NCBI RefSeq assembly: GCF_030812475.1
Contig: NZ_JAUSSR010000026.1
Span: forward strand, 1-45,796
Origin: Pseudomonas lini
GTDB taxonomy: Bacteria; Pseudomonadota; Gammaproteobacteria; Pseudomonadales; Pseudomonadaceae
Length of the DNA stretch: 45,796 nt
Reading direction: 5' to 3'
In this document: positions 16,549 through 24,888 of the stretch, in pieces
Layout of the letters: each line of letters begins with the position of its first letter
Position numbering within the stretch: position 1 is the stretch's first letter
Translations under genes and position numbers: made by a program
Notes under the pieces: generated by a model
What the model saw: only the letters and a program-made list of their open reading frames with translations
Told to the model about the DNA's origin: nothing
Database searches by the model: none

Positions 16549-17781
16549 TTAGCGATCTGCCGCCTTCTGGCTGTTCAAAACGGCATCGCCGGGCTTGCCC
16601 AGTACGCAAGAGGTGCCGCCAGGGGTGTACATCATCGCCACGCAGCGGTTGCAGGCGGTGCAGATCGAGTCGCGGCTGGCACCGCTTTCGAGCTTGTTGA
16701 CGTAGTCATTCTCGGCCAGCAACACCCGGCCCATGGCGACCAGGTCGAAACCCTCGGCCATGATCTTTTCGATGCTCGCCAGGCTCTTGGCGCCGCCCAG
16801 ATAAGCCAGTGGCATTTTCACCGCGGCACGCACCTTGCGCGCATGTTCCAGCAAATACAGCTCACGGAATTCCACGGTTGGCTCTTTGCGGCGCTGGATG
16901 GCCATAGCCAGGGCGATGATCTTGTTCTTCTGTTGCACGCGGTTTTCCTTGGGGAAGGAAGAGCCGAACATGGTGGTGATCGACTCGGCATTCATCCCGG
17001 CGCTGAGCACCAGCAGGTGCGCACCCTCCTCTTCCAGCATGCGGGCGATCTGCGCCCCGTCTTCGGCACTGTTACCGGCGCGCACGCCTTCAGTGACGCT
17101 GTATTTGCAGATCACCGCCATGTCCTTGCCGACCGCGTCCAGCACCGCACGCAGCACCTGGCGCGGAAAGCGCAGGCGGTTTTCCAGACTGCCGCCGTAC
17201 TGGTCGCGGCGCTTGTTGTACATTGGCGAAATGAACTGGCTGAGCAGGTAACCGTGACCCATGTGGATTTCCACGGCATCGAAACCCGCCTGGCGTGCCA
17301 GGCGTGCGCCTTGCGCGAAGTCGCTCACCACTTGCTGCATGTCGTCTTCGTTCATCGCCTGTTTGAGGAACATGCCACTCATCAAGCCGATCTTGTTGAA
17401 GCCGCCGCTGGCTGACAGCGGACGTTTGGTCGAGCGTTCGCGGATGAAGGTAAAGCAGCCGCCGTGGGTGATCTGCGCGCTGGCCAGGCCACCGGACTGG
17501 TGCACACCGTCAGTCAGGGCCTTGAAGTGCGGCACGCTGGATGGGGTGAGGGTCAACTGGTTGGGCAAGGTGCGGCCATCATCGCTTACCGCGCAATAGG
17601 CGACGGTGGTCATGGCGGTGCCCCCGGCGACCAGGGCCGAGTGCAACTTAACCAATTGTTTGGAAGGCACGCCCTGGGCACTCATGCCCTCGTTGGTGGC
17701 GGACTTGATAAACCGGTTTTTCAGGGTCAGTGGGCCAATCGCAATAGGGCTGAACGGTGACGGGGTCGGACGAGGGTTCAT
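16549..17781 (-). CDS. NADH:flavin oxidoreductase (OYE family) with C-terminal Cys cluster
   Basis: A 410-aa single TIM-barrel OYE-family protein: LKNRFIKSATNEG near 19-31, HMGHGYLLSQFISP, and RRDQYGGSLENRLRF are FMN-site signatures. Residues 374-392 hold Cys374, Cys377, Cys380 and Cys392, resembling the 4Fe-4S motif of 2,4-dienoyl-CoA reductase, but the NAD(P)/FAD domains of that larger enzyme are missing. ATG at 17781 follows AGAGAGG. A steroid or dienoyl-CoA double bond is the likely substrate. It follows the DUF1302 gene after a hairpin, so it may be expressed at a reduced level from the same promoter. Confidence 0.85.
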   Translation of the reverse strand: MNPRPTPSPFSPIAIGPLTLKNRFIKSATNEGMSAQGVPSKQLVKLHSALVAGGTAMTTVAYCAVSDDGRTLPNQLTLTPSSVPHFKALTDGVHQSGGLASAQITHGGCFTFIRERSTKRPLSASGGFNKIGLMSGMFLKQAMNEDDMQQVVSDFAQGARLARQAGFDAVEIHMGHGYLLSQFISPMYNKRRDQYGGSLENRLRFPRQVLRAVLDAVGKDMAVICKYSVTEGVRAGNSAEDGAQIARMLEEEGAHLLVLSAGMNAESITTMFGSSFPKENRVQQKNKIIALAMAIQRRKEPTVEFRELYLLEHARKVRAAVKMPLAYLGGAKSLASIEKIMAEGFDLVAMGRVLLAENDYVNKLESGASRDSICTACNRCVAMMYTPGGTSCVLGKPGDAVLNSQKAADR

Positions 17782-17819
17782 GACAGGCCTCTCTTTGTTG
17801 TTATCAGGCTACAAATGAA

Positions 17820-17847
17820 GGCTGCGTCGCCATCTCGCGACGCAGCC
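17820..17847 (-). terminator. Hairpin between DUF1302 and flavin oxidoreductase genes
   Basis: GGCTGCGTCGC and GCGACGCAGCC form a perfect 11-bp stem with a 6-nt loop, 7 nt past the DUF1302 stop. The T-tract downstream on the minus strand is weak (TTCATTTGT), so it may be a partial terminator or an mRNA 3'-stabilising stem. Confidence 0.55.
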
Positions 17848-17854
17848 ATGATCA

Positions 17855-19501
17855 TCAGAAGGTGTACTTGGCGTTGAGCGACAGGTAATCGCGGTCAGCC
17901 AGCAGTCGGCCCTGGGCGGCATCCGGCGAGCTCAGGTAAGCGACATAGGTCATGCCGATCTGGAAGTTACCCAGGTACTTGAAATCGCCACCCACGGTCA
18001 GGCGCTTCTCGTCACGGCCCAGGCCCTGATAGGCGCTGCCGTCGACGTTCTGCGTCCAGACCACTTTGGTGCTCAGGTCCAGTCCCGTGGCGATGGACGG
18101 GTAATCCATGTAGGCACCAATGCCCAGCAGGGTCGAACCGCGGGTCTGGATCTTCGACTCGAACGTGTCGAACGTGCCGTCCACGCCAGGCCCGCCGCCA
18201 GTGATCGTCAGGCTGTCTACCCCGTCGATGCGTTGATGCACCACTTCGCCCATGAAGGTAGTCTGATGGGCGAGCAGGCTTGGGCCCAGGATGTACATGG
18301 CGTTGAGGTTGCCTTGCCAGATCTGTCCGGTGGTGGGCGCGCCGTTGTTCAGGTAGACCGACGCGCCATCGCGGTAGCTCAGGTCACCGGCGTACTGCAC
18401 CGAGTCGCCAACCTTGGAGGTGAAACTGATGCCCGTCAGCTTGACGTCTTCGAAGTAACCCAGGCGATAGGACGGTGCGGTGCCGTCATGGCCGATGCTC
18501 TTGAGCGAGGAATATTGGGTGGTGCCGGTGAAGTCGAAGAACATCGAGCCGATGCGTTCGTTATAGCGGTAATGGAACAGCCCCACTTCGGTGTTTTCGG
18601 TGATCCGGTAGCGCACGCCGAGGCCCCATTGGCCGCTGTCGCTGGCATCTTTTTCACCGGCATAACCGACCGCCAGGCCGTTGGGCAGGCGGTCGACCGC
18701 ACCGCTACCCAGGCGATAGAACTCGGCGCCGGGGCCGAACGTATCGCTGCCGAAGTAGTCGCCCACAGGGTTGAGCTGGGTCTTTTCCCACTCGTACTGG
18801 TAGTAGCCCACCAGCGCCAGGTTTTCATTCAGCGACCACGATCCGGACACCTGCCCCACCGGCAAGTACGAGTCCTTGGCCTCGGTACCCGGCACGTTGA
18901 ACTTGGTGGCGTCCACCGGGGCCTGGCCCTGGCTGATGTTAGGCCAGAACAGGCTCTCGCCCCAGGCCACCAGGTGCCGCCCGGCCTTGAGCGACAGGTA
19001 CTGAGTCTCGCCGACATCGAAGTTGCCATACACATAAGCATCGAGCAGTCGCGCCATGCTGCCACTGAGCCTGCGGGTTTCGTCGCTGAAGCCATCGTTG
19101 TGCCCGGTCTTATTCACCGTCAGCGGCGAGTCATTGGCATTTTTCTGGTTGTAGACATCGTCGTAGAACTGACTGCCGCGCAACACCGCTCCGAGGTTGT
19201 CGTGCTTGAGCTGTAATTCGCCGAACAGGCTCAGGCGGTTGTTGATCAACGAGCCACGCTTGAAATTGCGCGTGCCATCGTCGTTGTTCGGGTCGTTGAG
19301 GTATTGACTGGCCTGCTTGGCGGTACGCATGGAGGCGGTGTAGTTGACCGTCAGCGACGAATCCAGGGTGGTGTTTTCCCCCAGTTCGATCGTGGGTGCG
19401 GCGCCGGCTGTGGCACTGGCCATGGTGATGGCCGTTGCCAACAGGCAGCGGCTCCCGGTCAGGTTCCCCGAATGGCGCGCGACAGTGTTTCGCGTAAACA
19501 T
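17855..19501 (-). CDS. DUF1302 family outer-membrane protein
   Basis: A 548-aa protein with a Sec-type signal (residues 1-35, basic start, hydrophobic core LLATAITMASATAGA, cleavage near AGA-AP). It has alternating aromatic β-strand pattern and ends in YLSLNAKYTF with the C-terminal Phe of outer-membrane barrels. DUF1302 proteins occur in steroid and other hydrophobic-substrate clusters of Proteobacteria and are thought to help uptake across the outer membrane. AAAGGAGAGG precedes the ATG at 19501. A second DUF1302 gene is at 37454-39118. The usual DUF1329 partner is not nearby. Confidence 0.88.
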   Translation of the reverse strand: MFTRNTVARHSGNLTGSRCLLATAITMASATAGAAPTIELGENTTLDSSLTVNYTASMRTAKQASQYLNDPNNDDGTRNFKRGSLINNRLSLFGELQLKHDNLGAVLRGSQFYDDVYNQKNANDSPLTVNKTGHNDGFSDETRRLSGSMARLLDAYVYGNFDVGETQYLSLKAGRHLVAWGESLFWPNISQGQAPVDATKFNVPGTEAKDSYLPVGQVSGSWSLNENLALVGYYQYEWEKTQLNPVGDYFGSDTFGPGAEFYRLGSGAVDRLPNGLAVGYAGEKDASDSGQWGLGVRYRITENTEVGLFHYRYNERIGSMFFDFTGTTQYSSLKSIGHDGTAPSYRLGYFEDVKLTGISFTSKVGDSVQYAGDLSYRDGASVYLNNGAPTTGQIWQGNLNAMYILGPSLLAHQTTFMGEVVHQRIDGVDSLTITGGGPGVDGTFDTFESKIQTRGSTLLGIGAYMDYPSIATGLDLSTKVVWTQNVDGSAYQGLGRDEKRLTVGGDFKYLGNFQIGMTYVAYLSSPDAAQGRLLADRDYLSLNAKYTF

Positions 19502-19567
19502 GCTCCTCTCCTTTTGTTATTGTTTTTTCTTGTGTCGCCACAGCATGAAAAAAGCCCGTGCCGCGTA

Positions 19568-19585
19568 CATCGTCCGTTTGGTGAG
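19568..19585 (-). promoter_or_regulatory. Operator-like half site J (DUF1302 gene)
   Basis: Read towards the DUF1302 gene it is CTCACCAAACGGACGATG: the GGACGATG half is perfect but the TAGTC half is lost. The distance to the ATG at 19501 is 66 nt, the usual spacing. It sits in the 95-nt gap after the fadD3-like gene, so it could mark an internal promoter. Confidence 0.4.
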
Positions 19586-19596
19586 ACGGGTGCGCC

Positions 19597-21237
19597 TTAT
19601 GCCTGAGCGTTGCTGGCCACCACCGCCCGCAATTCGTTCTTCGCCACCTTGCTCGACGGATTGAGTGGCAACGCACTGAAGAAGCGCACCTGGCGCGGCA
19701 CCTTGTAATTGGCCATCTGCTCACGGCTCCAGGCGATCAATTGCGCCTCGTCAAGTGCTGCACCTTCGCGCAGCACCACGCAGGCACATCCGACCTCGCC
19801 CATGCGTTCATCGGCGATGCCGATCACCGCCACCTGGGCAATTGCCGGATGCCTGATCAGCGCCGCTTCGATTTCCGCCGGGTAGCAGTTGAAACCGCCG
19901 ACGATGAACATGTCCTTCAGGCGATCGGTGATGATCAGGTTGCCCGCCTCGTCCAGGCGCCCGACATCACCGGTGTGCAGCCAGCCTTCGGCATCGATCG
20001 CTTCGCGGGTCGCTTCGGGGTTCTGGAAATAGCCCTGCATGATGTGGAAGCCACGCAGGCAGATTTCACCGGTAAGCCCGGCGTCCAGTGCCTGGTTGTC
20101 CGGGTCGCGAATGCTCACTTCGGTCCCGGCAATCGGCCGTCCGCTGGTGCCGGCGATCACCTGCGCCGAGTCCTGGGGATCGCAGATCGTCGCCAGCCCG
20201 CCGCACTCGGTCAGGCCGTAAGCAGTGGTGACCACGGCAAATCCCAACTCGTTGCGCATGCGCTCGATCAGGCTCGGTGGAATGCTGGCTGAACCTGTGA
20301 CCGCAATGCGCAGGCTCGACAGGTCGGTCTGCTTGAGTCGCGGGTGGGCCAGCAGCGACAGGTACAGGGTCGGCGCGCCGGGCAAGACGCTGATGCGCTC
20401 CCGGGCAATGCGCTGGAAGACTTGTTCTGCGTCGAACACCGCGTGGGGCAGGATGGTCGCCCCACCGATCAGGCACGTCAGCCAACCGGCCTTGTAGCCA
20501 AAGGCGTGGAAGAACGGATTGACGATCAGGTAGCGGTCGCCCGGCACCAGGCCGATGACCTTGACGTATTCGCTGAAGGCTCGCAGGTTCTGCCCATGCC
20601 CGCTCATCACGCCCTTGGGTTTGCCGGTGGTGCCGGAGGTGAACAACAGGTCGCACATGGCCTCGGGGCCGACTGCCAACGCGCGGCGTTTGGCACCCTC
20701 GGCGTCGACGGTGGCGGCACCGCGCAGGAACTGTTCAAGGGTCAGGTCCGAAGACCGCTCGGGAGTATCGCCATCGATAATCACCAGGTGTTCCAGGTTG
20801 ACCGGCCGATGGGGCGCGAGCAGCACCGGGTAGTCGACGTCGAGAAAGCGCTGCTGGACAAACAACAGCCGGCAGCCGCTGCGTTCCAGCACATCCGCGG
20901 CCTCACGGCCCTTCATGCGCGTGTTGATCGGCACCAGCACCGCGCCGGCGCATTGGATGCCCAGTGCCGCGAGGATCCAGTCACCGCTGTTCGGCGCCCA
21001 GACACCGATCCGGTCGCCGGCCTGAATACCCAGCGCCATCAAGCCCCGGGCAAAGCCCATGACCCGTTCGGGCAACCCGGCGTAGTCGATGCATTGCCCG
21101 TTGTCTTCGATGGCCGTGCGACCGGCAAAACGTTCGGCGCTCTGGAACACCAACCGGGCAATGGTGGTGGGCACTTCGCTCAGCGGCAGGGATAGCTTCA
21201 GGCTCTGGTTCATCGTAGGCTCGGTGATCTGCATCAT
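19597..21237 (-). CDS. fadD3: Acyl-CoA ligase, FadD3-like (HIP-CoA synthetase)
   Basis: A 546-aa AMP-forming ligase: P-loop-like LLFTSGTTGKPKG, ATP site TTAYGLTECGG, GWLHTGDVGRLDEAG, and KDMFIVGGFNCYPAEIE, with the C-terminal Lys in PSSKVAKNEL. The NPFFHAFGYKAGWL segment resembles FadD3. The ATG at 21237 overlaps the kshB stop (ATGA), so coupling is likely; ATG at 21213 is an alternative. FadD3 activates the propionate side chain of HIP and feeds the ipd operon. A general acyl-CoA ligase is possible but less likely given the neighbours. Confidence 0.8.
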   Translation of the reverse strand: MMQITEPTMNQSLKLSLPLSEVPTTIARLVFQSAERFAGRTAIEDNGQCIDYAGLPERVMGFARGLMALGIQAGDRIGVWAPNSGDWILAALGIQCAGAVLVPINTRMKGREAADVLERSGCRLLFVQQRFLDVDYPVLLAPHRPVNLEHLVIIDGDTPERSSDLTLEQFLRGAATVDAEGAKRRALAVGPEAMCDLLFTSGTTGKPKGVMSGHGQNLRAFSEYVKVIGLVPGDRYLIVNPFFHAFGYKAGWLTCLIGGATILPHAVFDAEQVFQRIARERISVLPGAPTLYLSLLAHPRLKQTDLSSLRIAVTGSASIPPSLIERMRNELGFAVVTTAYGLTECGGLATICDPQDSAQVIAGTSGRPIAGTEVSIRDPDNQALDAGLTGEICLRGFHIMQGYFQNPEATREAIDAEGWLHTGDVGRLDEAGNLIITDRLKDMFIVGGFNCYPAEIEAALIRHPAIAQVAVIGIADERMGEVGCACVVLREGAALDEAQLIAWSREQMANYKVPRQVRFFSALPLNPSSKVAKNELRAVVASNAQA

Positions 21238-22256
21238 TCGGGAAAACGGATACGCAAGTGGGCGCTGGTCGGCACGGCCTGGCAGGCCAGGATCCAGCCT
21301 TCAGCCAGTTCATCGCTGTCCAGCGCATCGTTGTGCAGCAGCTCGATTTCGCCACTGTCCAGCGTGCACATGCACGAGGCGCAGCCTCCCACCCGGCAGG
21401 CGCTGGGAGGTTTAAGGCCGGCACGCTCCATCGCGGCCAGCACGGTTTCGCCGCTGTCGCAGGCCAGGCTGTGGTCCTCGCCATCCAGGCGCACCGACAA
21501 CTGCGCCGCCATCGCCGCGTCACTGCTGACCGCCAGGGGCAGTTCGCCTTCGCCGGGCAGCGAGACAAAGCGTTCGACATGGACCCGGCCGCCGGGCAGG
21601 CCCAGGCTTTTCAGCGCACTGACCGCTGCATCCATGAACGGTCCCGGGCCACAGATAAAGGCCTGGGCGTCTGTGAACGGACGCGCCACTTCCGCCAATT
21701 GCTCGACGGTCGGAATGCCCTGCACCGAGTCGAGCCAATGGACAATCTGCAGGCGTTGCGGATGCGCGCTGGCCAGGGCCTTGAGTTCGTCGCGAAAGAT
21801 CACCGAGGCTTCATCGCGGTTGGCGTAGATCAACAGAATCCTGGCGTGGCCGGCCAATAACGCCGAGCGCAGGATTGAAAGCACCGGCGTCACGCCACTG
21901 CCCCCGCCGAACAGCAGCAGGTCGTCGTCCAGGCTACGGGGCACAAAAACCCCGGCGGGCGGCAGCACCTCCAGGGTTTGACCGGCCTGCAGCTCGCCGC
22001 AGAGCCAGTTCGAGGCCCGGCCGTCACGCACGCGCTTGACCGTCACTCGCAGGGGTTCGCTGAGCAACGGCGTGCTCGACAACGAATAACAGCGCGGCAA
22101 CCAGCCGTCCTCGAAAGGCACTCGCAAGGTCAGGAACTGGCCGGGTTGATAACGAAAGTGTTCGCTCAAATGCTCCGGCACGTCGAATACCAGGGAACGC
22201 GCATCGGCGGTTTCCTCGATCACTCGCGCCACGCGCAGGGCAAGATAATTGTTCAT
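21234..22256 (-). CDS. kshB: Ferredoxin reductase-type protein, KshB-like
   Basis: A 340-aa FNR-type reductase with FAD motif RCYSLSS (55-61), NAD motif GGGSGVTP (117-124), CGPGPFM (202-208) and a C-terminal plant-type 2Fe-2S domain with Cys287, Cys292, Cys295 and Cys325. This domain order and length match KshB, which passes electrons from NADH to the Rieske oxygenase KshA (3-ketosteroid 9α-hydroxylase). No Rieske oxygenase is in the window, so KshA must be elsewhere if this is KshB. PaaE or Hmp-like reductases share the architecture. The RBS before ATG 22256 is weak. Confidence 0.78.
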   Translation of the reverse strand: MNNYLALRVARVIEETADARSLVFDVPEHLSEHFRYQPGQFLTLRVPFEDGWLPRCYSLSSTPLLSEPLRVTVKRVRDGRASNWLCGELQAGQTLEVLPPAGVFVPRSLDDDLLLFGGGSGVTPVLSILRSALLAGHARILLIYANRDEASVIFRDELKALASAHPQRLQIVHWLDSVQGIPTVEQLAEVARPFTDAQAFICGPGPFMDAAVSALKSLGLPGGRVHVERFVSLPGEGELPLAVSSDAAMAAQLSVRLDGEDHSLACDSGETVLAAMERAGLKPPSACRVGGCASCMCTLDSGEIELLHNDALDSDELAEGWILACQAVPTSAHLRIRFPE

Positions 22257-22274
22257 AGGTCAGGTACTCATGAC

Positions 22275-22301
22275 CACCTGCCCGTGCATCACGAGCAGGT
22301 G
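22275..22301 (-). other. Hairpin in the hsaA-kshB spacer
   Basis: CACCTGC and GCAGGTG pair, and after one mismatch four more pairs close a 3-nt loop. It lies in the 79-nt gap between hsaA and kshB, the widest gap inside this operon before the fadD3 stop. There is no T-tract, so it looks more like an mRNA processing or stability element than a terminator. Confidence 0.4.
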
Positions 22302-22335
22302 TAAACCCAGGGGTATCGAAACGGGCACCATGGCC

Positions 22336-23523
22336 TCAGACGTACGGGTCCGGATTGGGCAGGCCCAGCATCACCGCGCCGAAACTGCGCCCGTAGGCCA
22401 TGTAGTTGTTGGCGATATGCCCACGCGCCTGATGCAAGTCGCGAAACAGCCGCGCCACCGGGTTGGTGTTGTACAAGCCCGAGGCGGCCATGCTGCGCAG
22501 CAAGTCGTTCACCCGCTCGGCGCAGATATTGGTCACGTAGGCCGATTGGTAGCGATACAGCAGGCGGGTCTCGGTGTCGGGGTATTCGCCGGCACGGGCC
22601 AGGCTCATCAGGTGCTCGTAGTTGCGCTCCAGCACCAGGCGCAGGCTGTCGACGGTGATCATCGCTTCGGCAACCGCGGTTTGCGCCACCGGATCGTCAG
22701 CGGTACGGGCGCCGTGCTTGCCGATGTGTCTGGCGGCGTTGTCGCGGAACTCGTTGATCGCGCCTTGCAATGCGCCAATGGCCGAGGTCGAGACAGCGCG
22801 CGAAAACACTTGGGCGAAGGGGATCGCGTAGATCGGGTTGGTGTTGACCAGACGGCCGGGCGTCGCTTCCAGGGTCCAGTTATTGGTGCGTTGCACGCGA
22901 TGGGCCGGGACGAACACATCCTCGACCACGATGTCATGGCTGCCGGTGCCGCGCAGGCCCATCACGTCCCAATTACGCTCGATCAGATAGTCGCGTTGTG
23001 GCAGCAGGAAAGTGCCATGCTCGGCAGCCAGTTCGTCATCGGGCGGCAGGATGCCGCCCAACAACACCCATTGGCAGTGCTCGCTGCCGCTGGAGAAACC
23101 CCAGCGCCCGCTGATCCGGTAACCGCCCTCCACGACCGTGACCCTGGCCGCCGGCATATAAGTCGAGCAGACCAACGTGCTGTGGTCATCGGCCCAGACT
23201 TCACGCTGTGCTTCGATCGGATAACGTGCCAGCTGCCAGGGGTGAACCCCCATCACGCCGTAGATCCAGGCCGTAGACATGCAACCTTCGGCGAGGATGG
23301 TCTGGATTTCGAAGAAGGTCCGGGGATCCACTTCATAGCCACCAAACGCCCGCGGCTGCAAGGCCCGCAGCAAGCCGGCGGATTGCAACTCGGCAATGGT
23401 CTCCTGCGGCACCTTCAAGTCCTTCTCGGCCTGCGCCGTGCGCGCCTTGAGTGCCGGCACCAGGCGTCGCGCACGATCCAGCAGATCACGTTCGTCCTGG
23501 GTCTTTTCTCGCTTGCTGTGCAT
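22336..23523 (-). CDS. hsaA: Flavin-dependent 3-HSA monooxygenase oxygenase component, HsaA/TesA2-like
   Basis: A 395-aa protein of the acyl-CoA dehydrogenase-fold hydroxylase family (HsaA is 394 aa). Features include WIYGVMGVHPWQLA, GRWGFSSGSEHCQWVLLGG and WDVMGLRGTGSHDIVVEDVFVP. It hydroxylates the phenolic ring A of 3-HSA to the catechol used by HsaC, with reduced flavin from HsaB. No HsaB-type flavin reductase is visible in the window. The ATG at 23523 has GGGAGA upstream; the in-frame GTG at 23526 is also possible. It heads the hsaA-kshB-fadD3 operon, with operator-like site D 73 nt upstream. Confidence 0.87.
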   Translation of the reverse strand: MHSKREKTQDERDLLDRARRLVPALKARTAQAEKDLKVPQETIAELQSAGLLRALQPRAFGGYEVDPRTFFEIQTILAEGCMSTAWIYGVMGVHPWQLARYPIEAQREVWADDHSTLVCSTYMPAARVTVVEGGYRISGRWGFSSGSEHCQWVLLGGILPPDDELAAEHGTFLLPQRDYLIERNWDVMGLRGTGSHDIVVEDVFVPAHRVQRTNNWTLEATPGRLVNTNPIYAIPFAQVFSRAVSTSAIGALQGAINEFRDNAARHIGKHGARTADDPVAQTAVAEAMITVDSLRLVLERNYEHLMSLARAGEYPDTETRLLYRYQSAYVTNICAERVNDLLRSMAASGLYNTNPVARLFRDLHQARGHIANNYMAYGRSFGAVMLGLPNPDPYV

Positions 23524-23596
23524 CACTCGATTCTCCCGATCTCACTGCGCCACTGCGCGAGTTGTGATGGATCATCGGATCGAGCGAGCAATCATT

Positions 23597-23614
23597 CATC
23601 GTCAAAGCGGACTA
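23597..23614 (-). promoter_or_regulatory. Operator-like site D (hsaA operon)
   Basis: Read towards hsaA it is TAGTCCGCTTTGACGATG: both halves of the locus motif are perfect. It ends 73 nt before the hsaA ATG. Its divergent partner, site F, is 345 nt away because a REP array lies between them. Confidence 0.65.
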
Positions 23615-23628
23615 GGGGGGGGCCGGTT

Positions 23629-23945
23629 CCCGTAGGAGCCAGGCTTGCCGGCGAAGAACGATAATGAGGTGCGACAGATAAACCGCGGTGCCCGGTTCGC
23701 CCGTAGGAGCGAGGCTTGCCCGCGAAGAACGATAACGCGGTGCGACAGATACACCGCAGTGCCCGGTTCGCCCGTAGGAGCGAGGCTTGCCCGCGAAGAA
23801 CGATAACGCGGTGCGACAGATACACCGCAGTGCCCGGTTCGCCGGCAAGCCTGGCTCCTACAGGCGAAGAACGATAACGCGGTGCGACAGATACACCGCA
23901 GTGCCCGGTTCGCCGGCAAGCCTGGCTCCTACAGGCGAAGACCGC
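23629..23945. repeat. REP array between divergent promoters
   Basis: Four to five copies of the REP unit with cores in both orientations (GTAGGAGCGAGGCTTGCCCGCG and its inverse) and spacers GAACGATAACGCGGTGCGACAGATA. It separates operator-like sites D and F in the hsaA / hdhA-like divergent region (23524-24040). Apart from this array and the two sites nothing else is visible in that interval. Confidence 0.87.
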
Positions 23946-23959
23946 GGCACCCGCGGCGC

Positions 23960-23977
23960 TAGTCCGTTGAGACGATG
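23960..23977 (+). promoter_or_regulatory. Operator-like site F (7α-HSD-hsaEGF operon)
   Basis: TAGTCCGTTGAGACGATG is a perfect match to the locus motif, 63 nt before the ATG at 24041. CGATATTCAAT about 22 nt downstream may contain the -10 hexamer (TATTCA). Confidence 0.65.
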
Positions 23978-24040
23978 CTGTCACCGGCCGTTGCAGCGAT
24001 ATTCAATCCATCAACCATCGACCCCACGGAGCAAGGGCCC

Positions 24041-24814
24041 ATGAGTATTTTGCAGCGTTTCCAAATGGACGGCAGCGTCGCCATAGTCACCGGCAGCGGC
24101 CGGGGTATCGGTCGGTCGATTGCCCTGGCGTATGCCGAAGCCGGTGCCGATGTCGTATGCTCGGCGCGTTCGCTGGACGAGGTACAGGCCGTGGCCGAAG
24201 AAGTGCGTCGCCTGGGCCGACGCGCCCTGGCGTTCGCCTGCGACGTCAACGATGCCGAGCAACGCCAGGCGCTGGTGCGCCATGGCGTTGAGAACATGGG
24301 TCGCATCACTCACCTGGTGAACAACGTCGGCGGGGGCGGGCCCAACGATCCGCTGGCCCTGACCCCTGAGCAATTCGCCGAGGTGCTGAACTTCAACGTC
24401 GCCACCAGCTACGCCTTCTGCCAGCTGTGCGTGCCGCTGATGCGCGAGGCCGGTGGCGGCAACATCATCAATATCAGCTCGGTGGCGGCGCGTTATGCCC
24501 AGCGCCATTTCAGCGCCTATGGTACGGCCAAGGCCGCGCTCAGCCATCTGACCCGCTTGCTGGCCCAGGACTTCGCGCCGCAGATCCGGGTCAACGCCGT
24601 CGCCCCCGGCCCGACCCTGACCGAGGCGCTGAACGGCGTGATGCCGGCCGCCATGCGCCAGGTCATGGAAACCAACACCCCGCTCAAATGCCTGGGCACC
24701 CCGCAAGACATCGCCGCCGCCGCGCTGTACCTGGCCAGCCCCGCTTCGGCCTGGGTGACCGGCAAGATCATTGATGTCGATGGCGGTGCCGACTCGTCGG
24801 TCTGGCCCGGCTGA
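24041..24814 (+). CDS. hdhA: SDR similar to 7α-hydroxysteroid dehydrogenase (HdhA)
   Basis: A 257-aa SDR with TGSGRGIG at 17-24, NNVGGGGP at 94-101 and catalytic Tyr160/Lys164. The GGGGP loop, the PGPTLTEALNGVM stretch and LGTPQDIAAAALYLASPASAWVTG are very like E. coli 7α-HSD HdhA (remembered NNAGGGGP and GAILTDALKSV). It would oxidise the 7α-hydroxyl of bile acids to a ketone with NAD(P). The ATG at 24041 has GGAG at 9 nt. It is upstream of hsaEGF but separated from them by a terminator-like hairpin. A different hydroxysteroid position is possible. Confidence 0.75.
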   Translation: MSILQRFQMDGSVAIVTGSGRGIGRSIALAYAEAGADVVCSARSLDEVQAVAEEVRRLGRRALAFACDVNDAEQRQALVRHGVENMGRITHLVNNVGGGGPNDPLALTPEQFAEVLNFNVATSYAFCQLCVPLMREAGGGNIINISSVAARYAQRHFSAYGTAKAALSHLTRLLAQDFAPQIRVNAVAPGPTLTEALNGVMPAAMRQVMETNTPLKCLGTPQDIAAAALYLASPASAWVTGKIIDVDGGADSSVWPG

Positions 24815-24828
24815 ACCCACTCCTTTGG

Positions 24829-24864
24829 GTCCGTCCCTGTTGATGTCGGGGCGGGCTTTTTTTC
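24829..24864 (+). terminator. Rho-independent terminator between hdhA-like gene and hsaE
   Basis: GTCCGTCCC and GGGGCGGGC form a 9-bp stem (two G-U pairs) around TGTTGATGTC, followed by a run of seven T. It lies 15 nt past the SDR stop and 25 nt before the hsaE ATG. Read-through would lower hsaEGF relative to the SDR, or hsaE has its own promoter. Confidence 0.7.
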
Positions 24865-24888
24865 TTCCCACCCATCTGGAGCCCTCCC

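Noticed and set aside
16248..17415. Plus-strand ORFs through the REP array into the flavin oxidoreductase gene
   Set aside because: They begin in translated REP units and continue antisense to a gene with clear OYE motifs.
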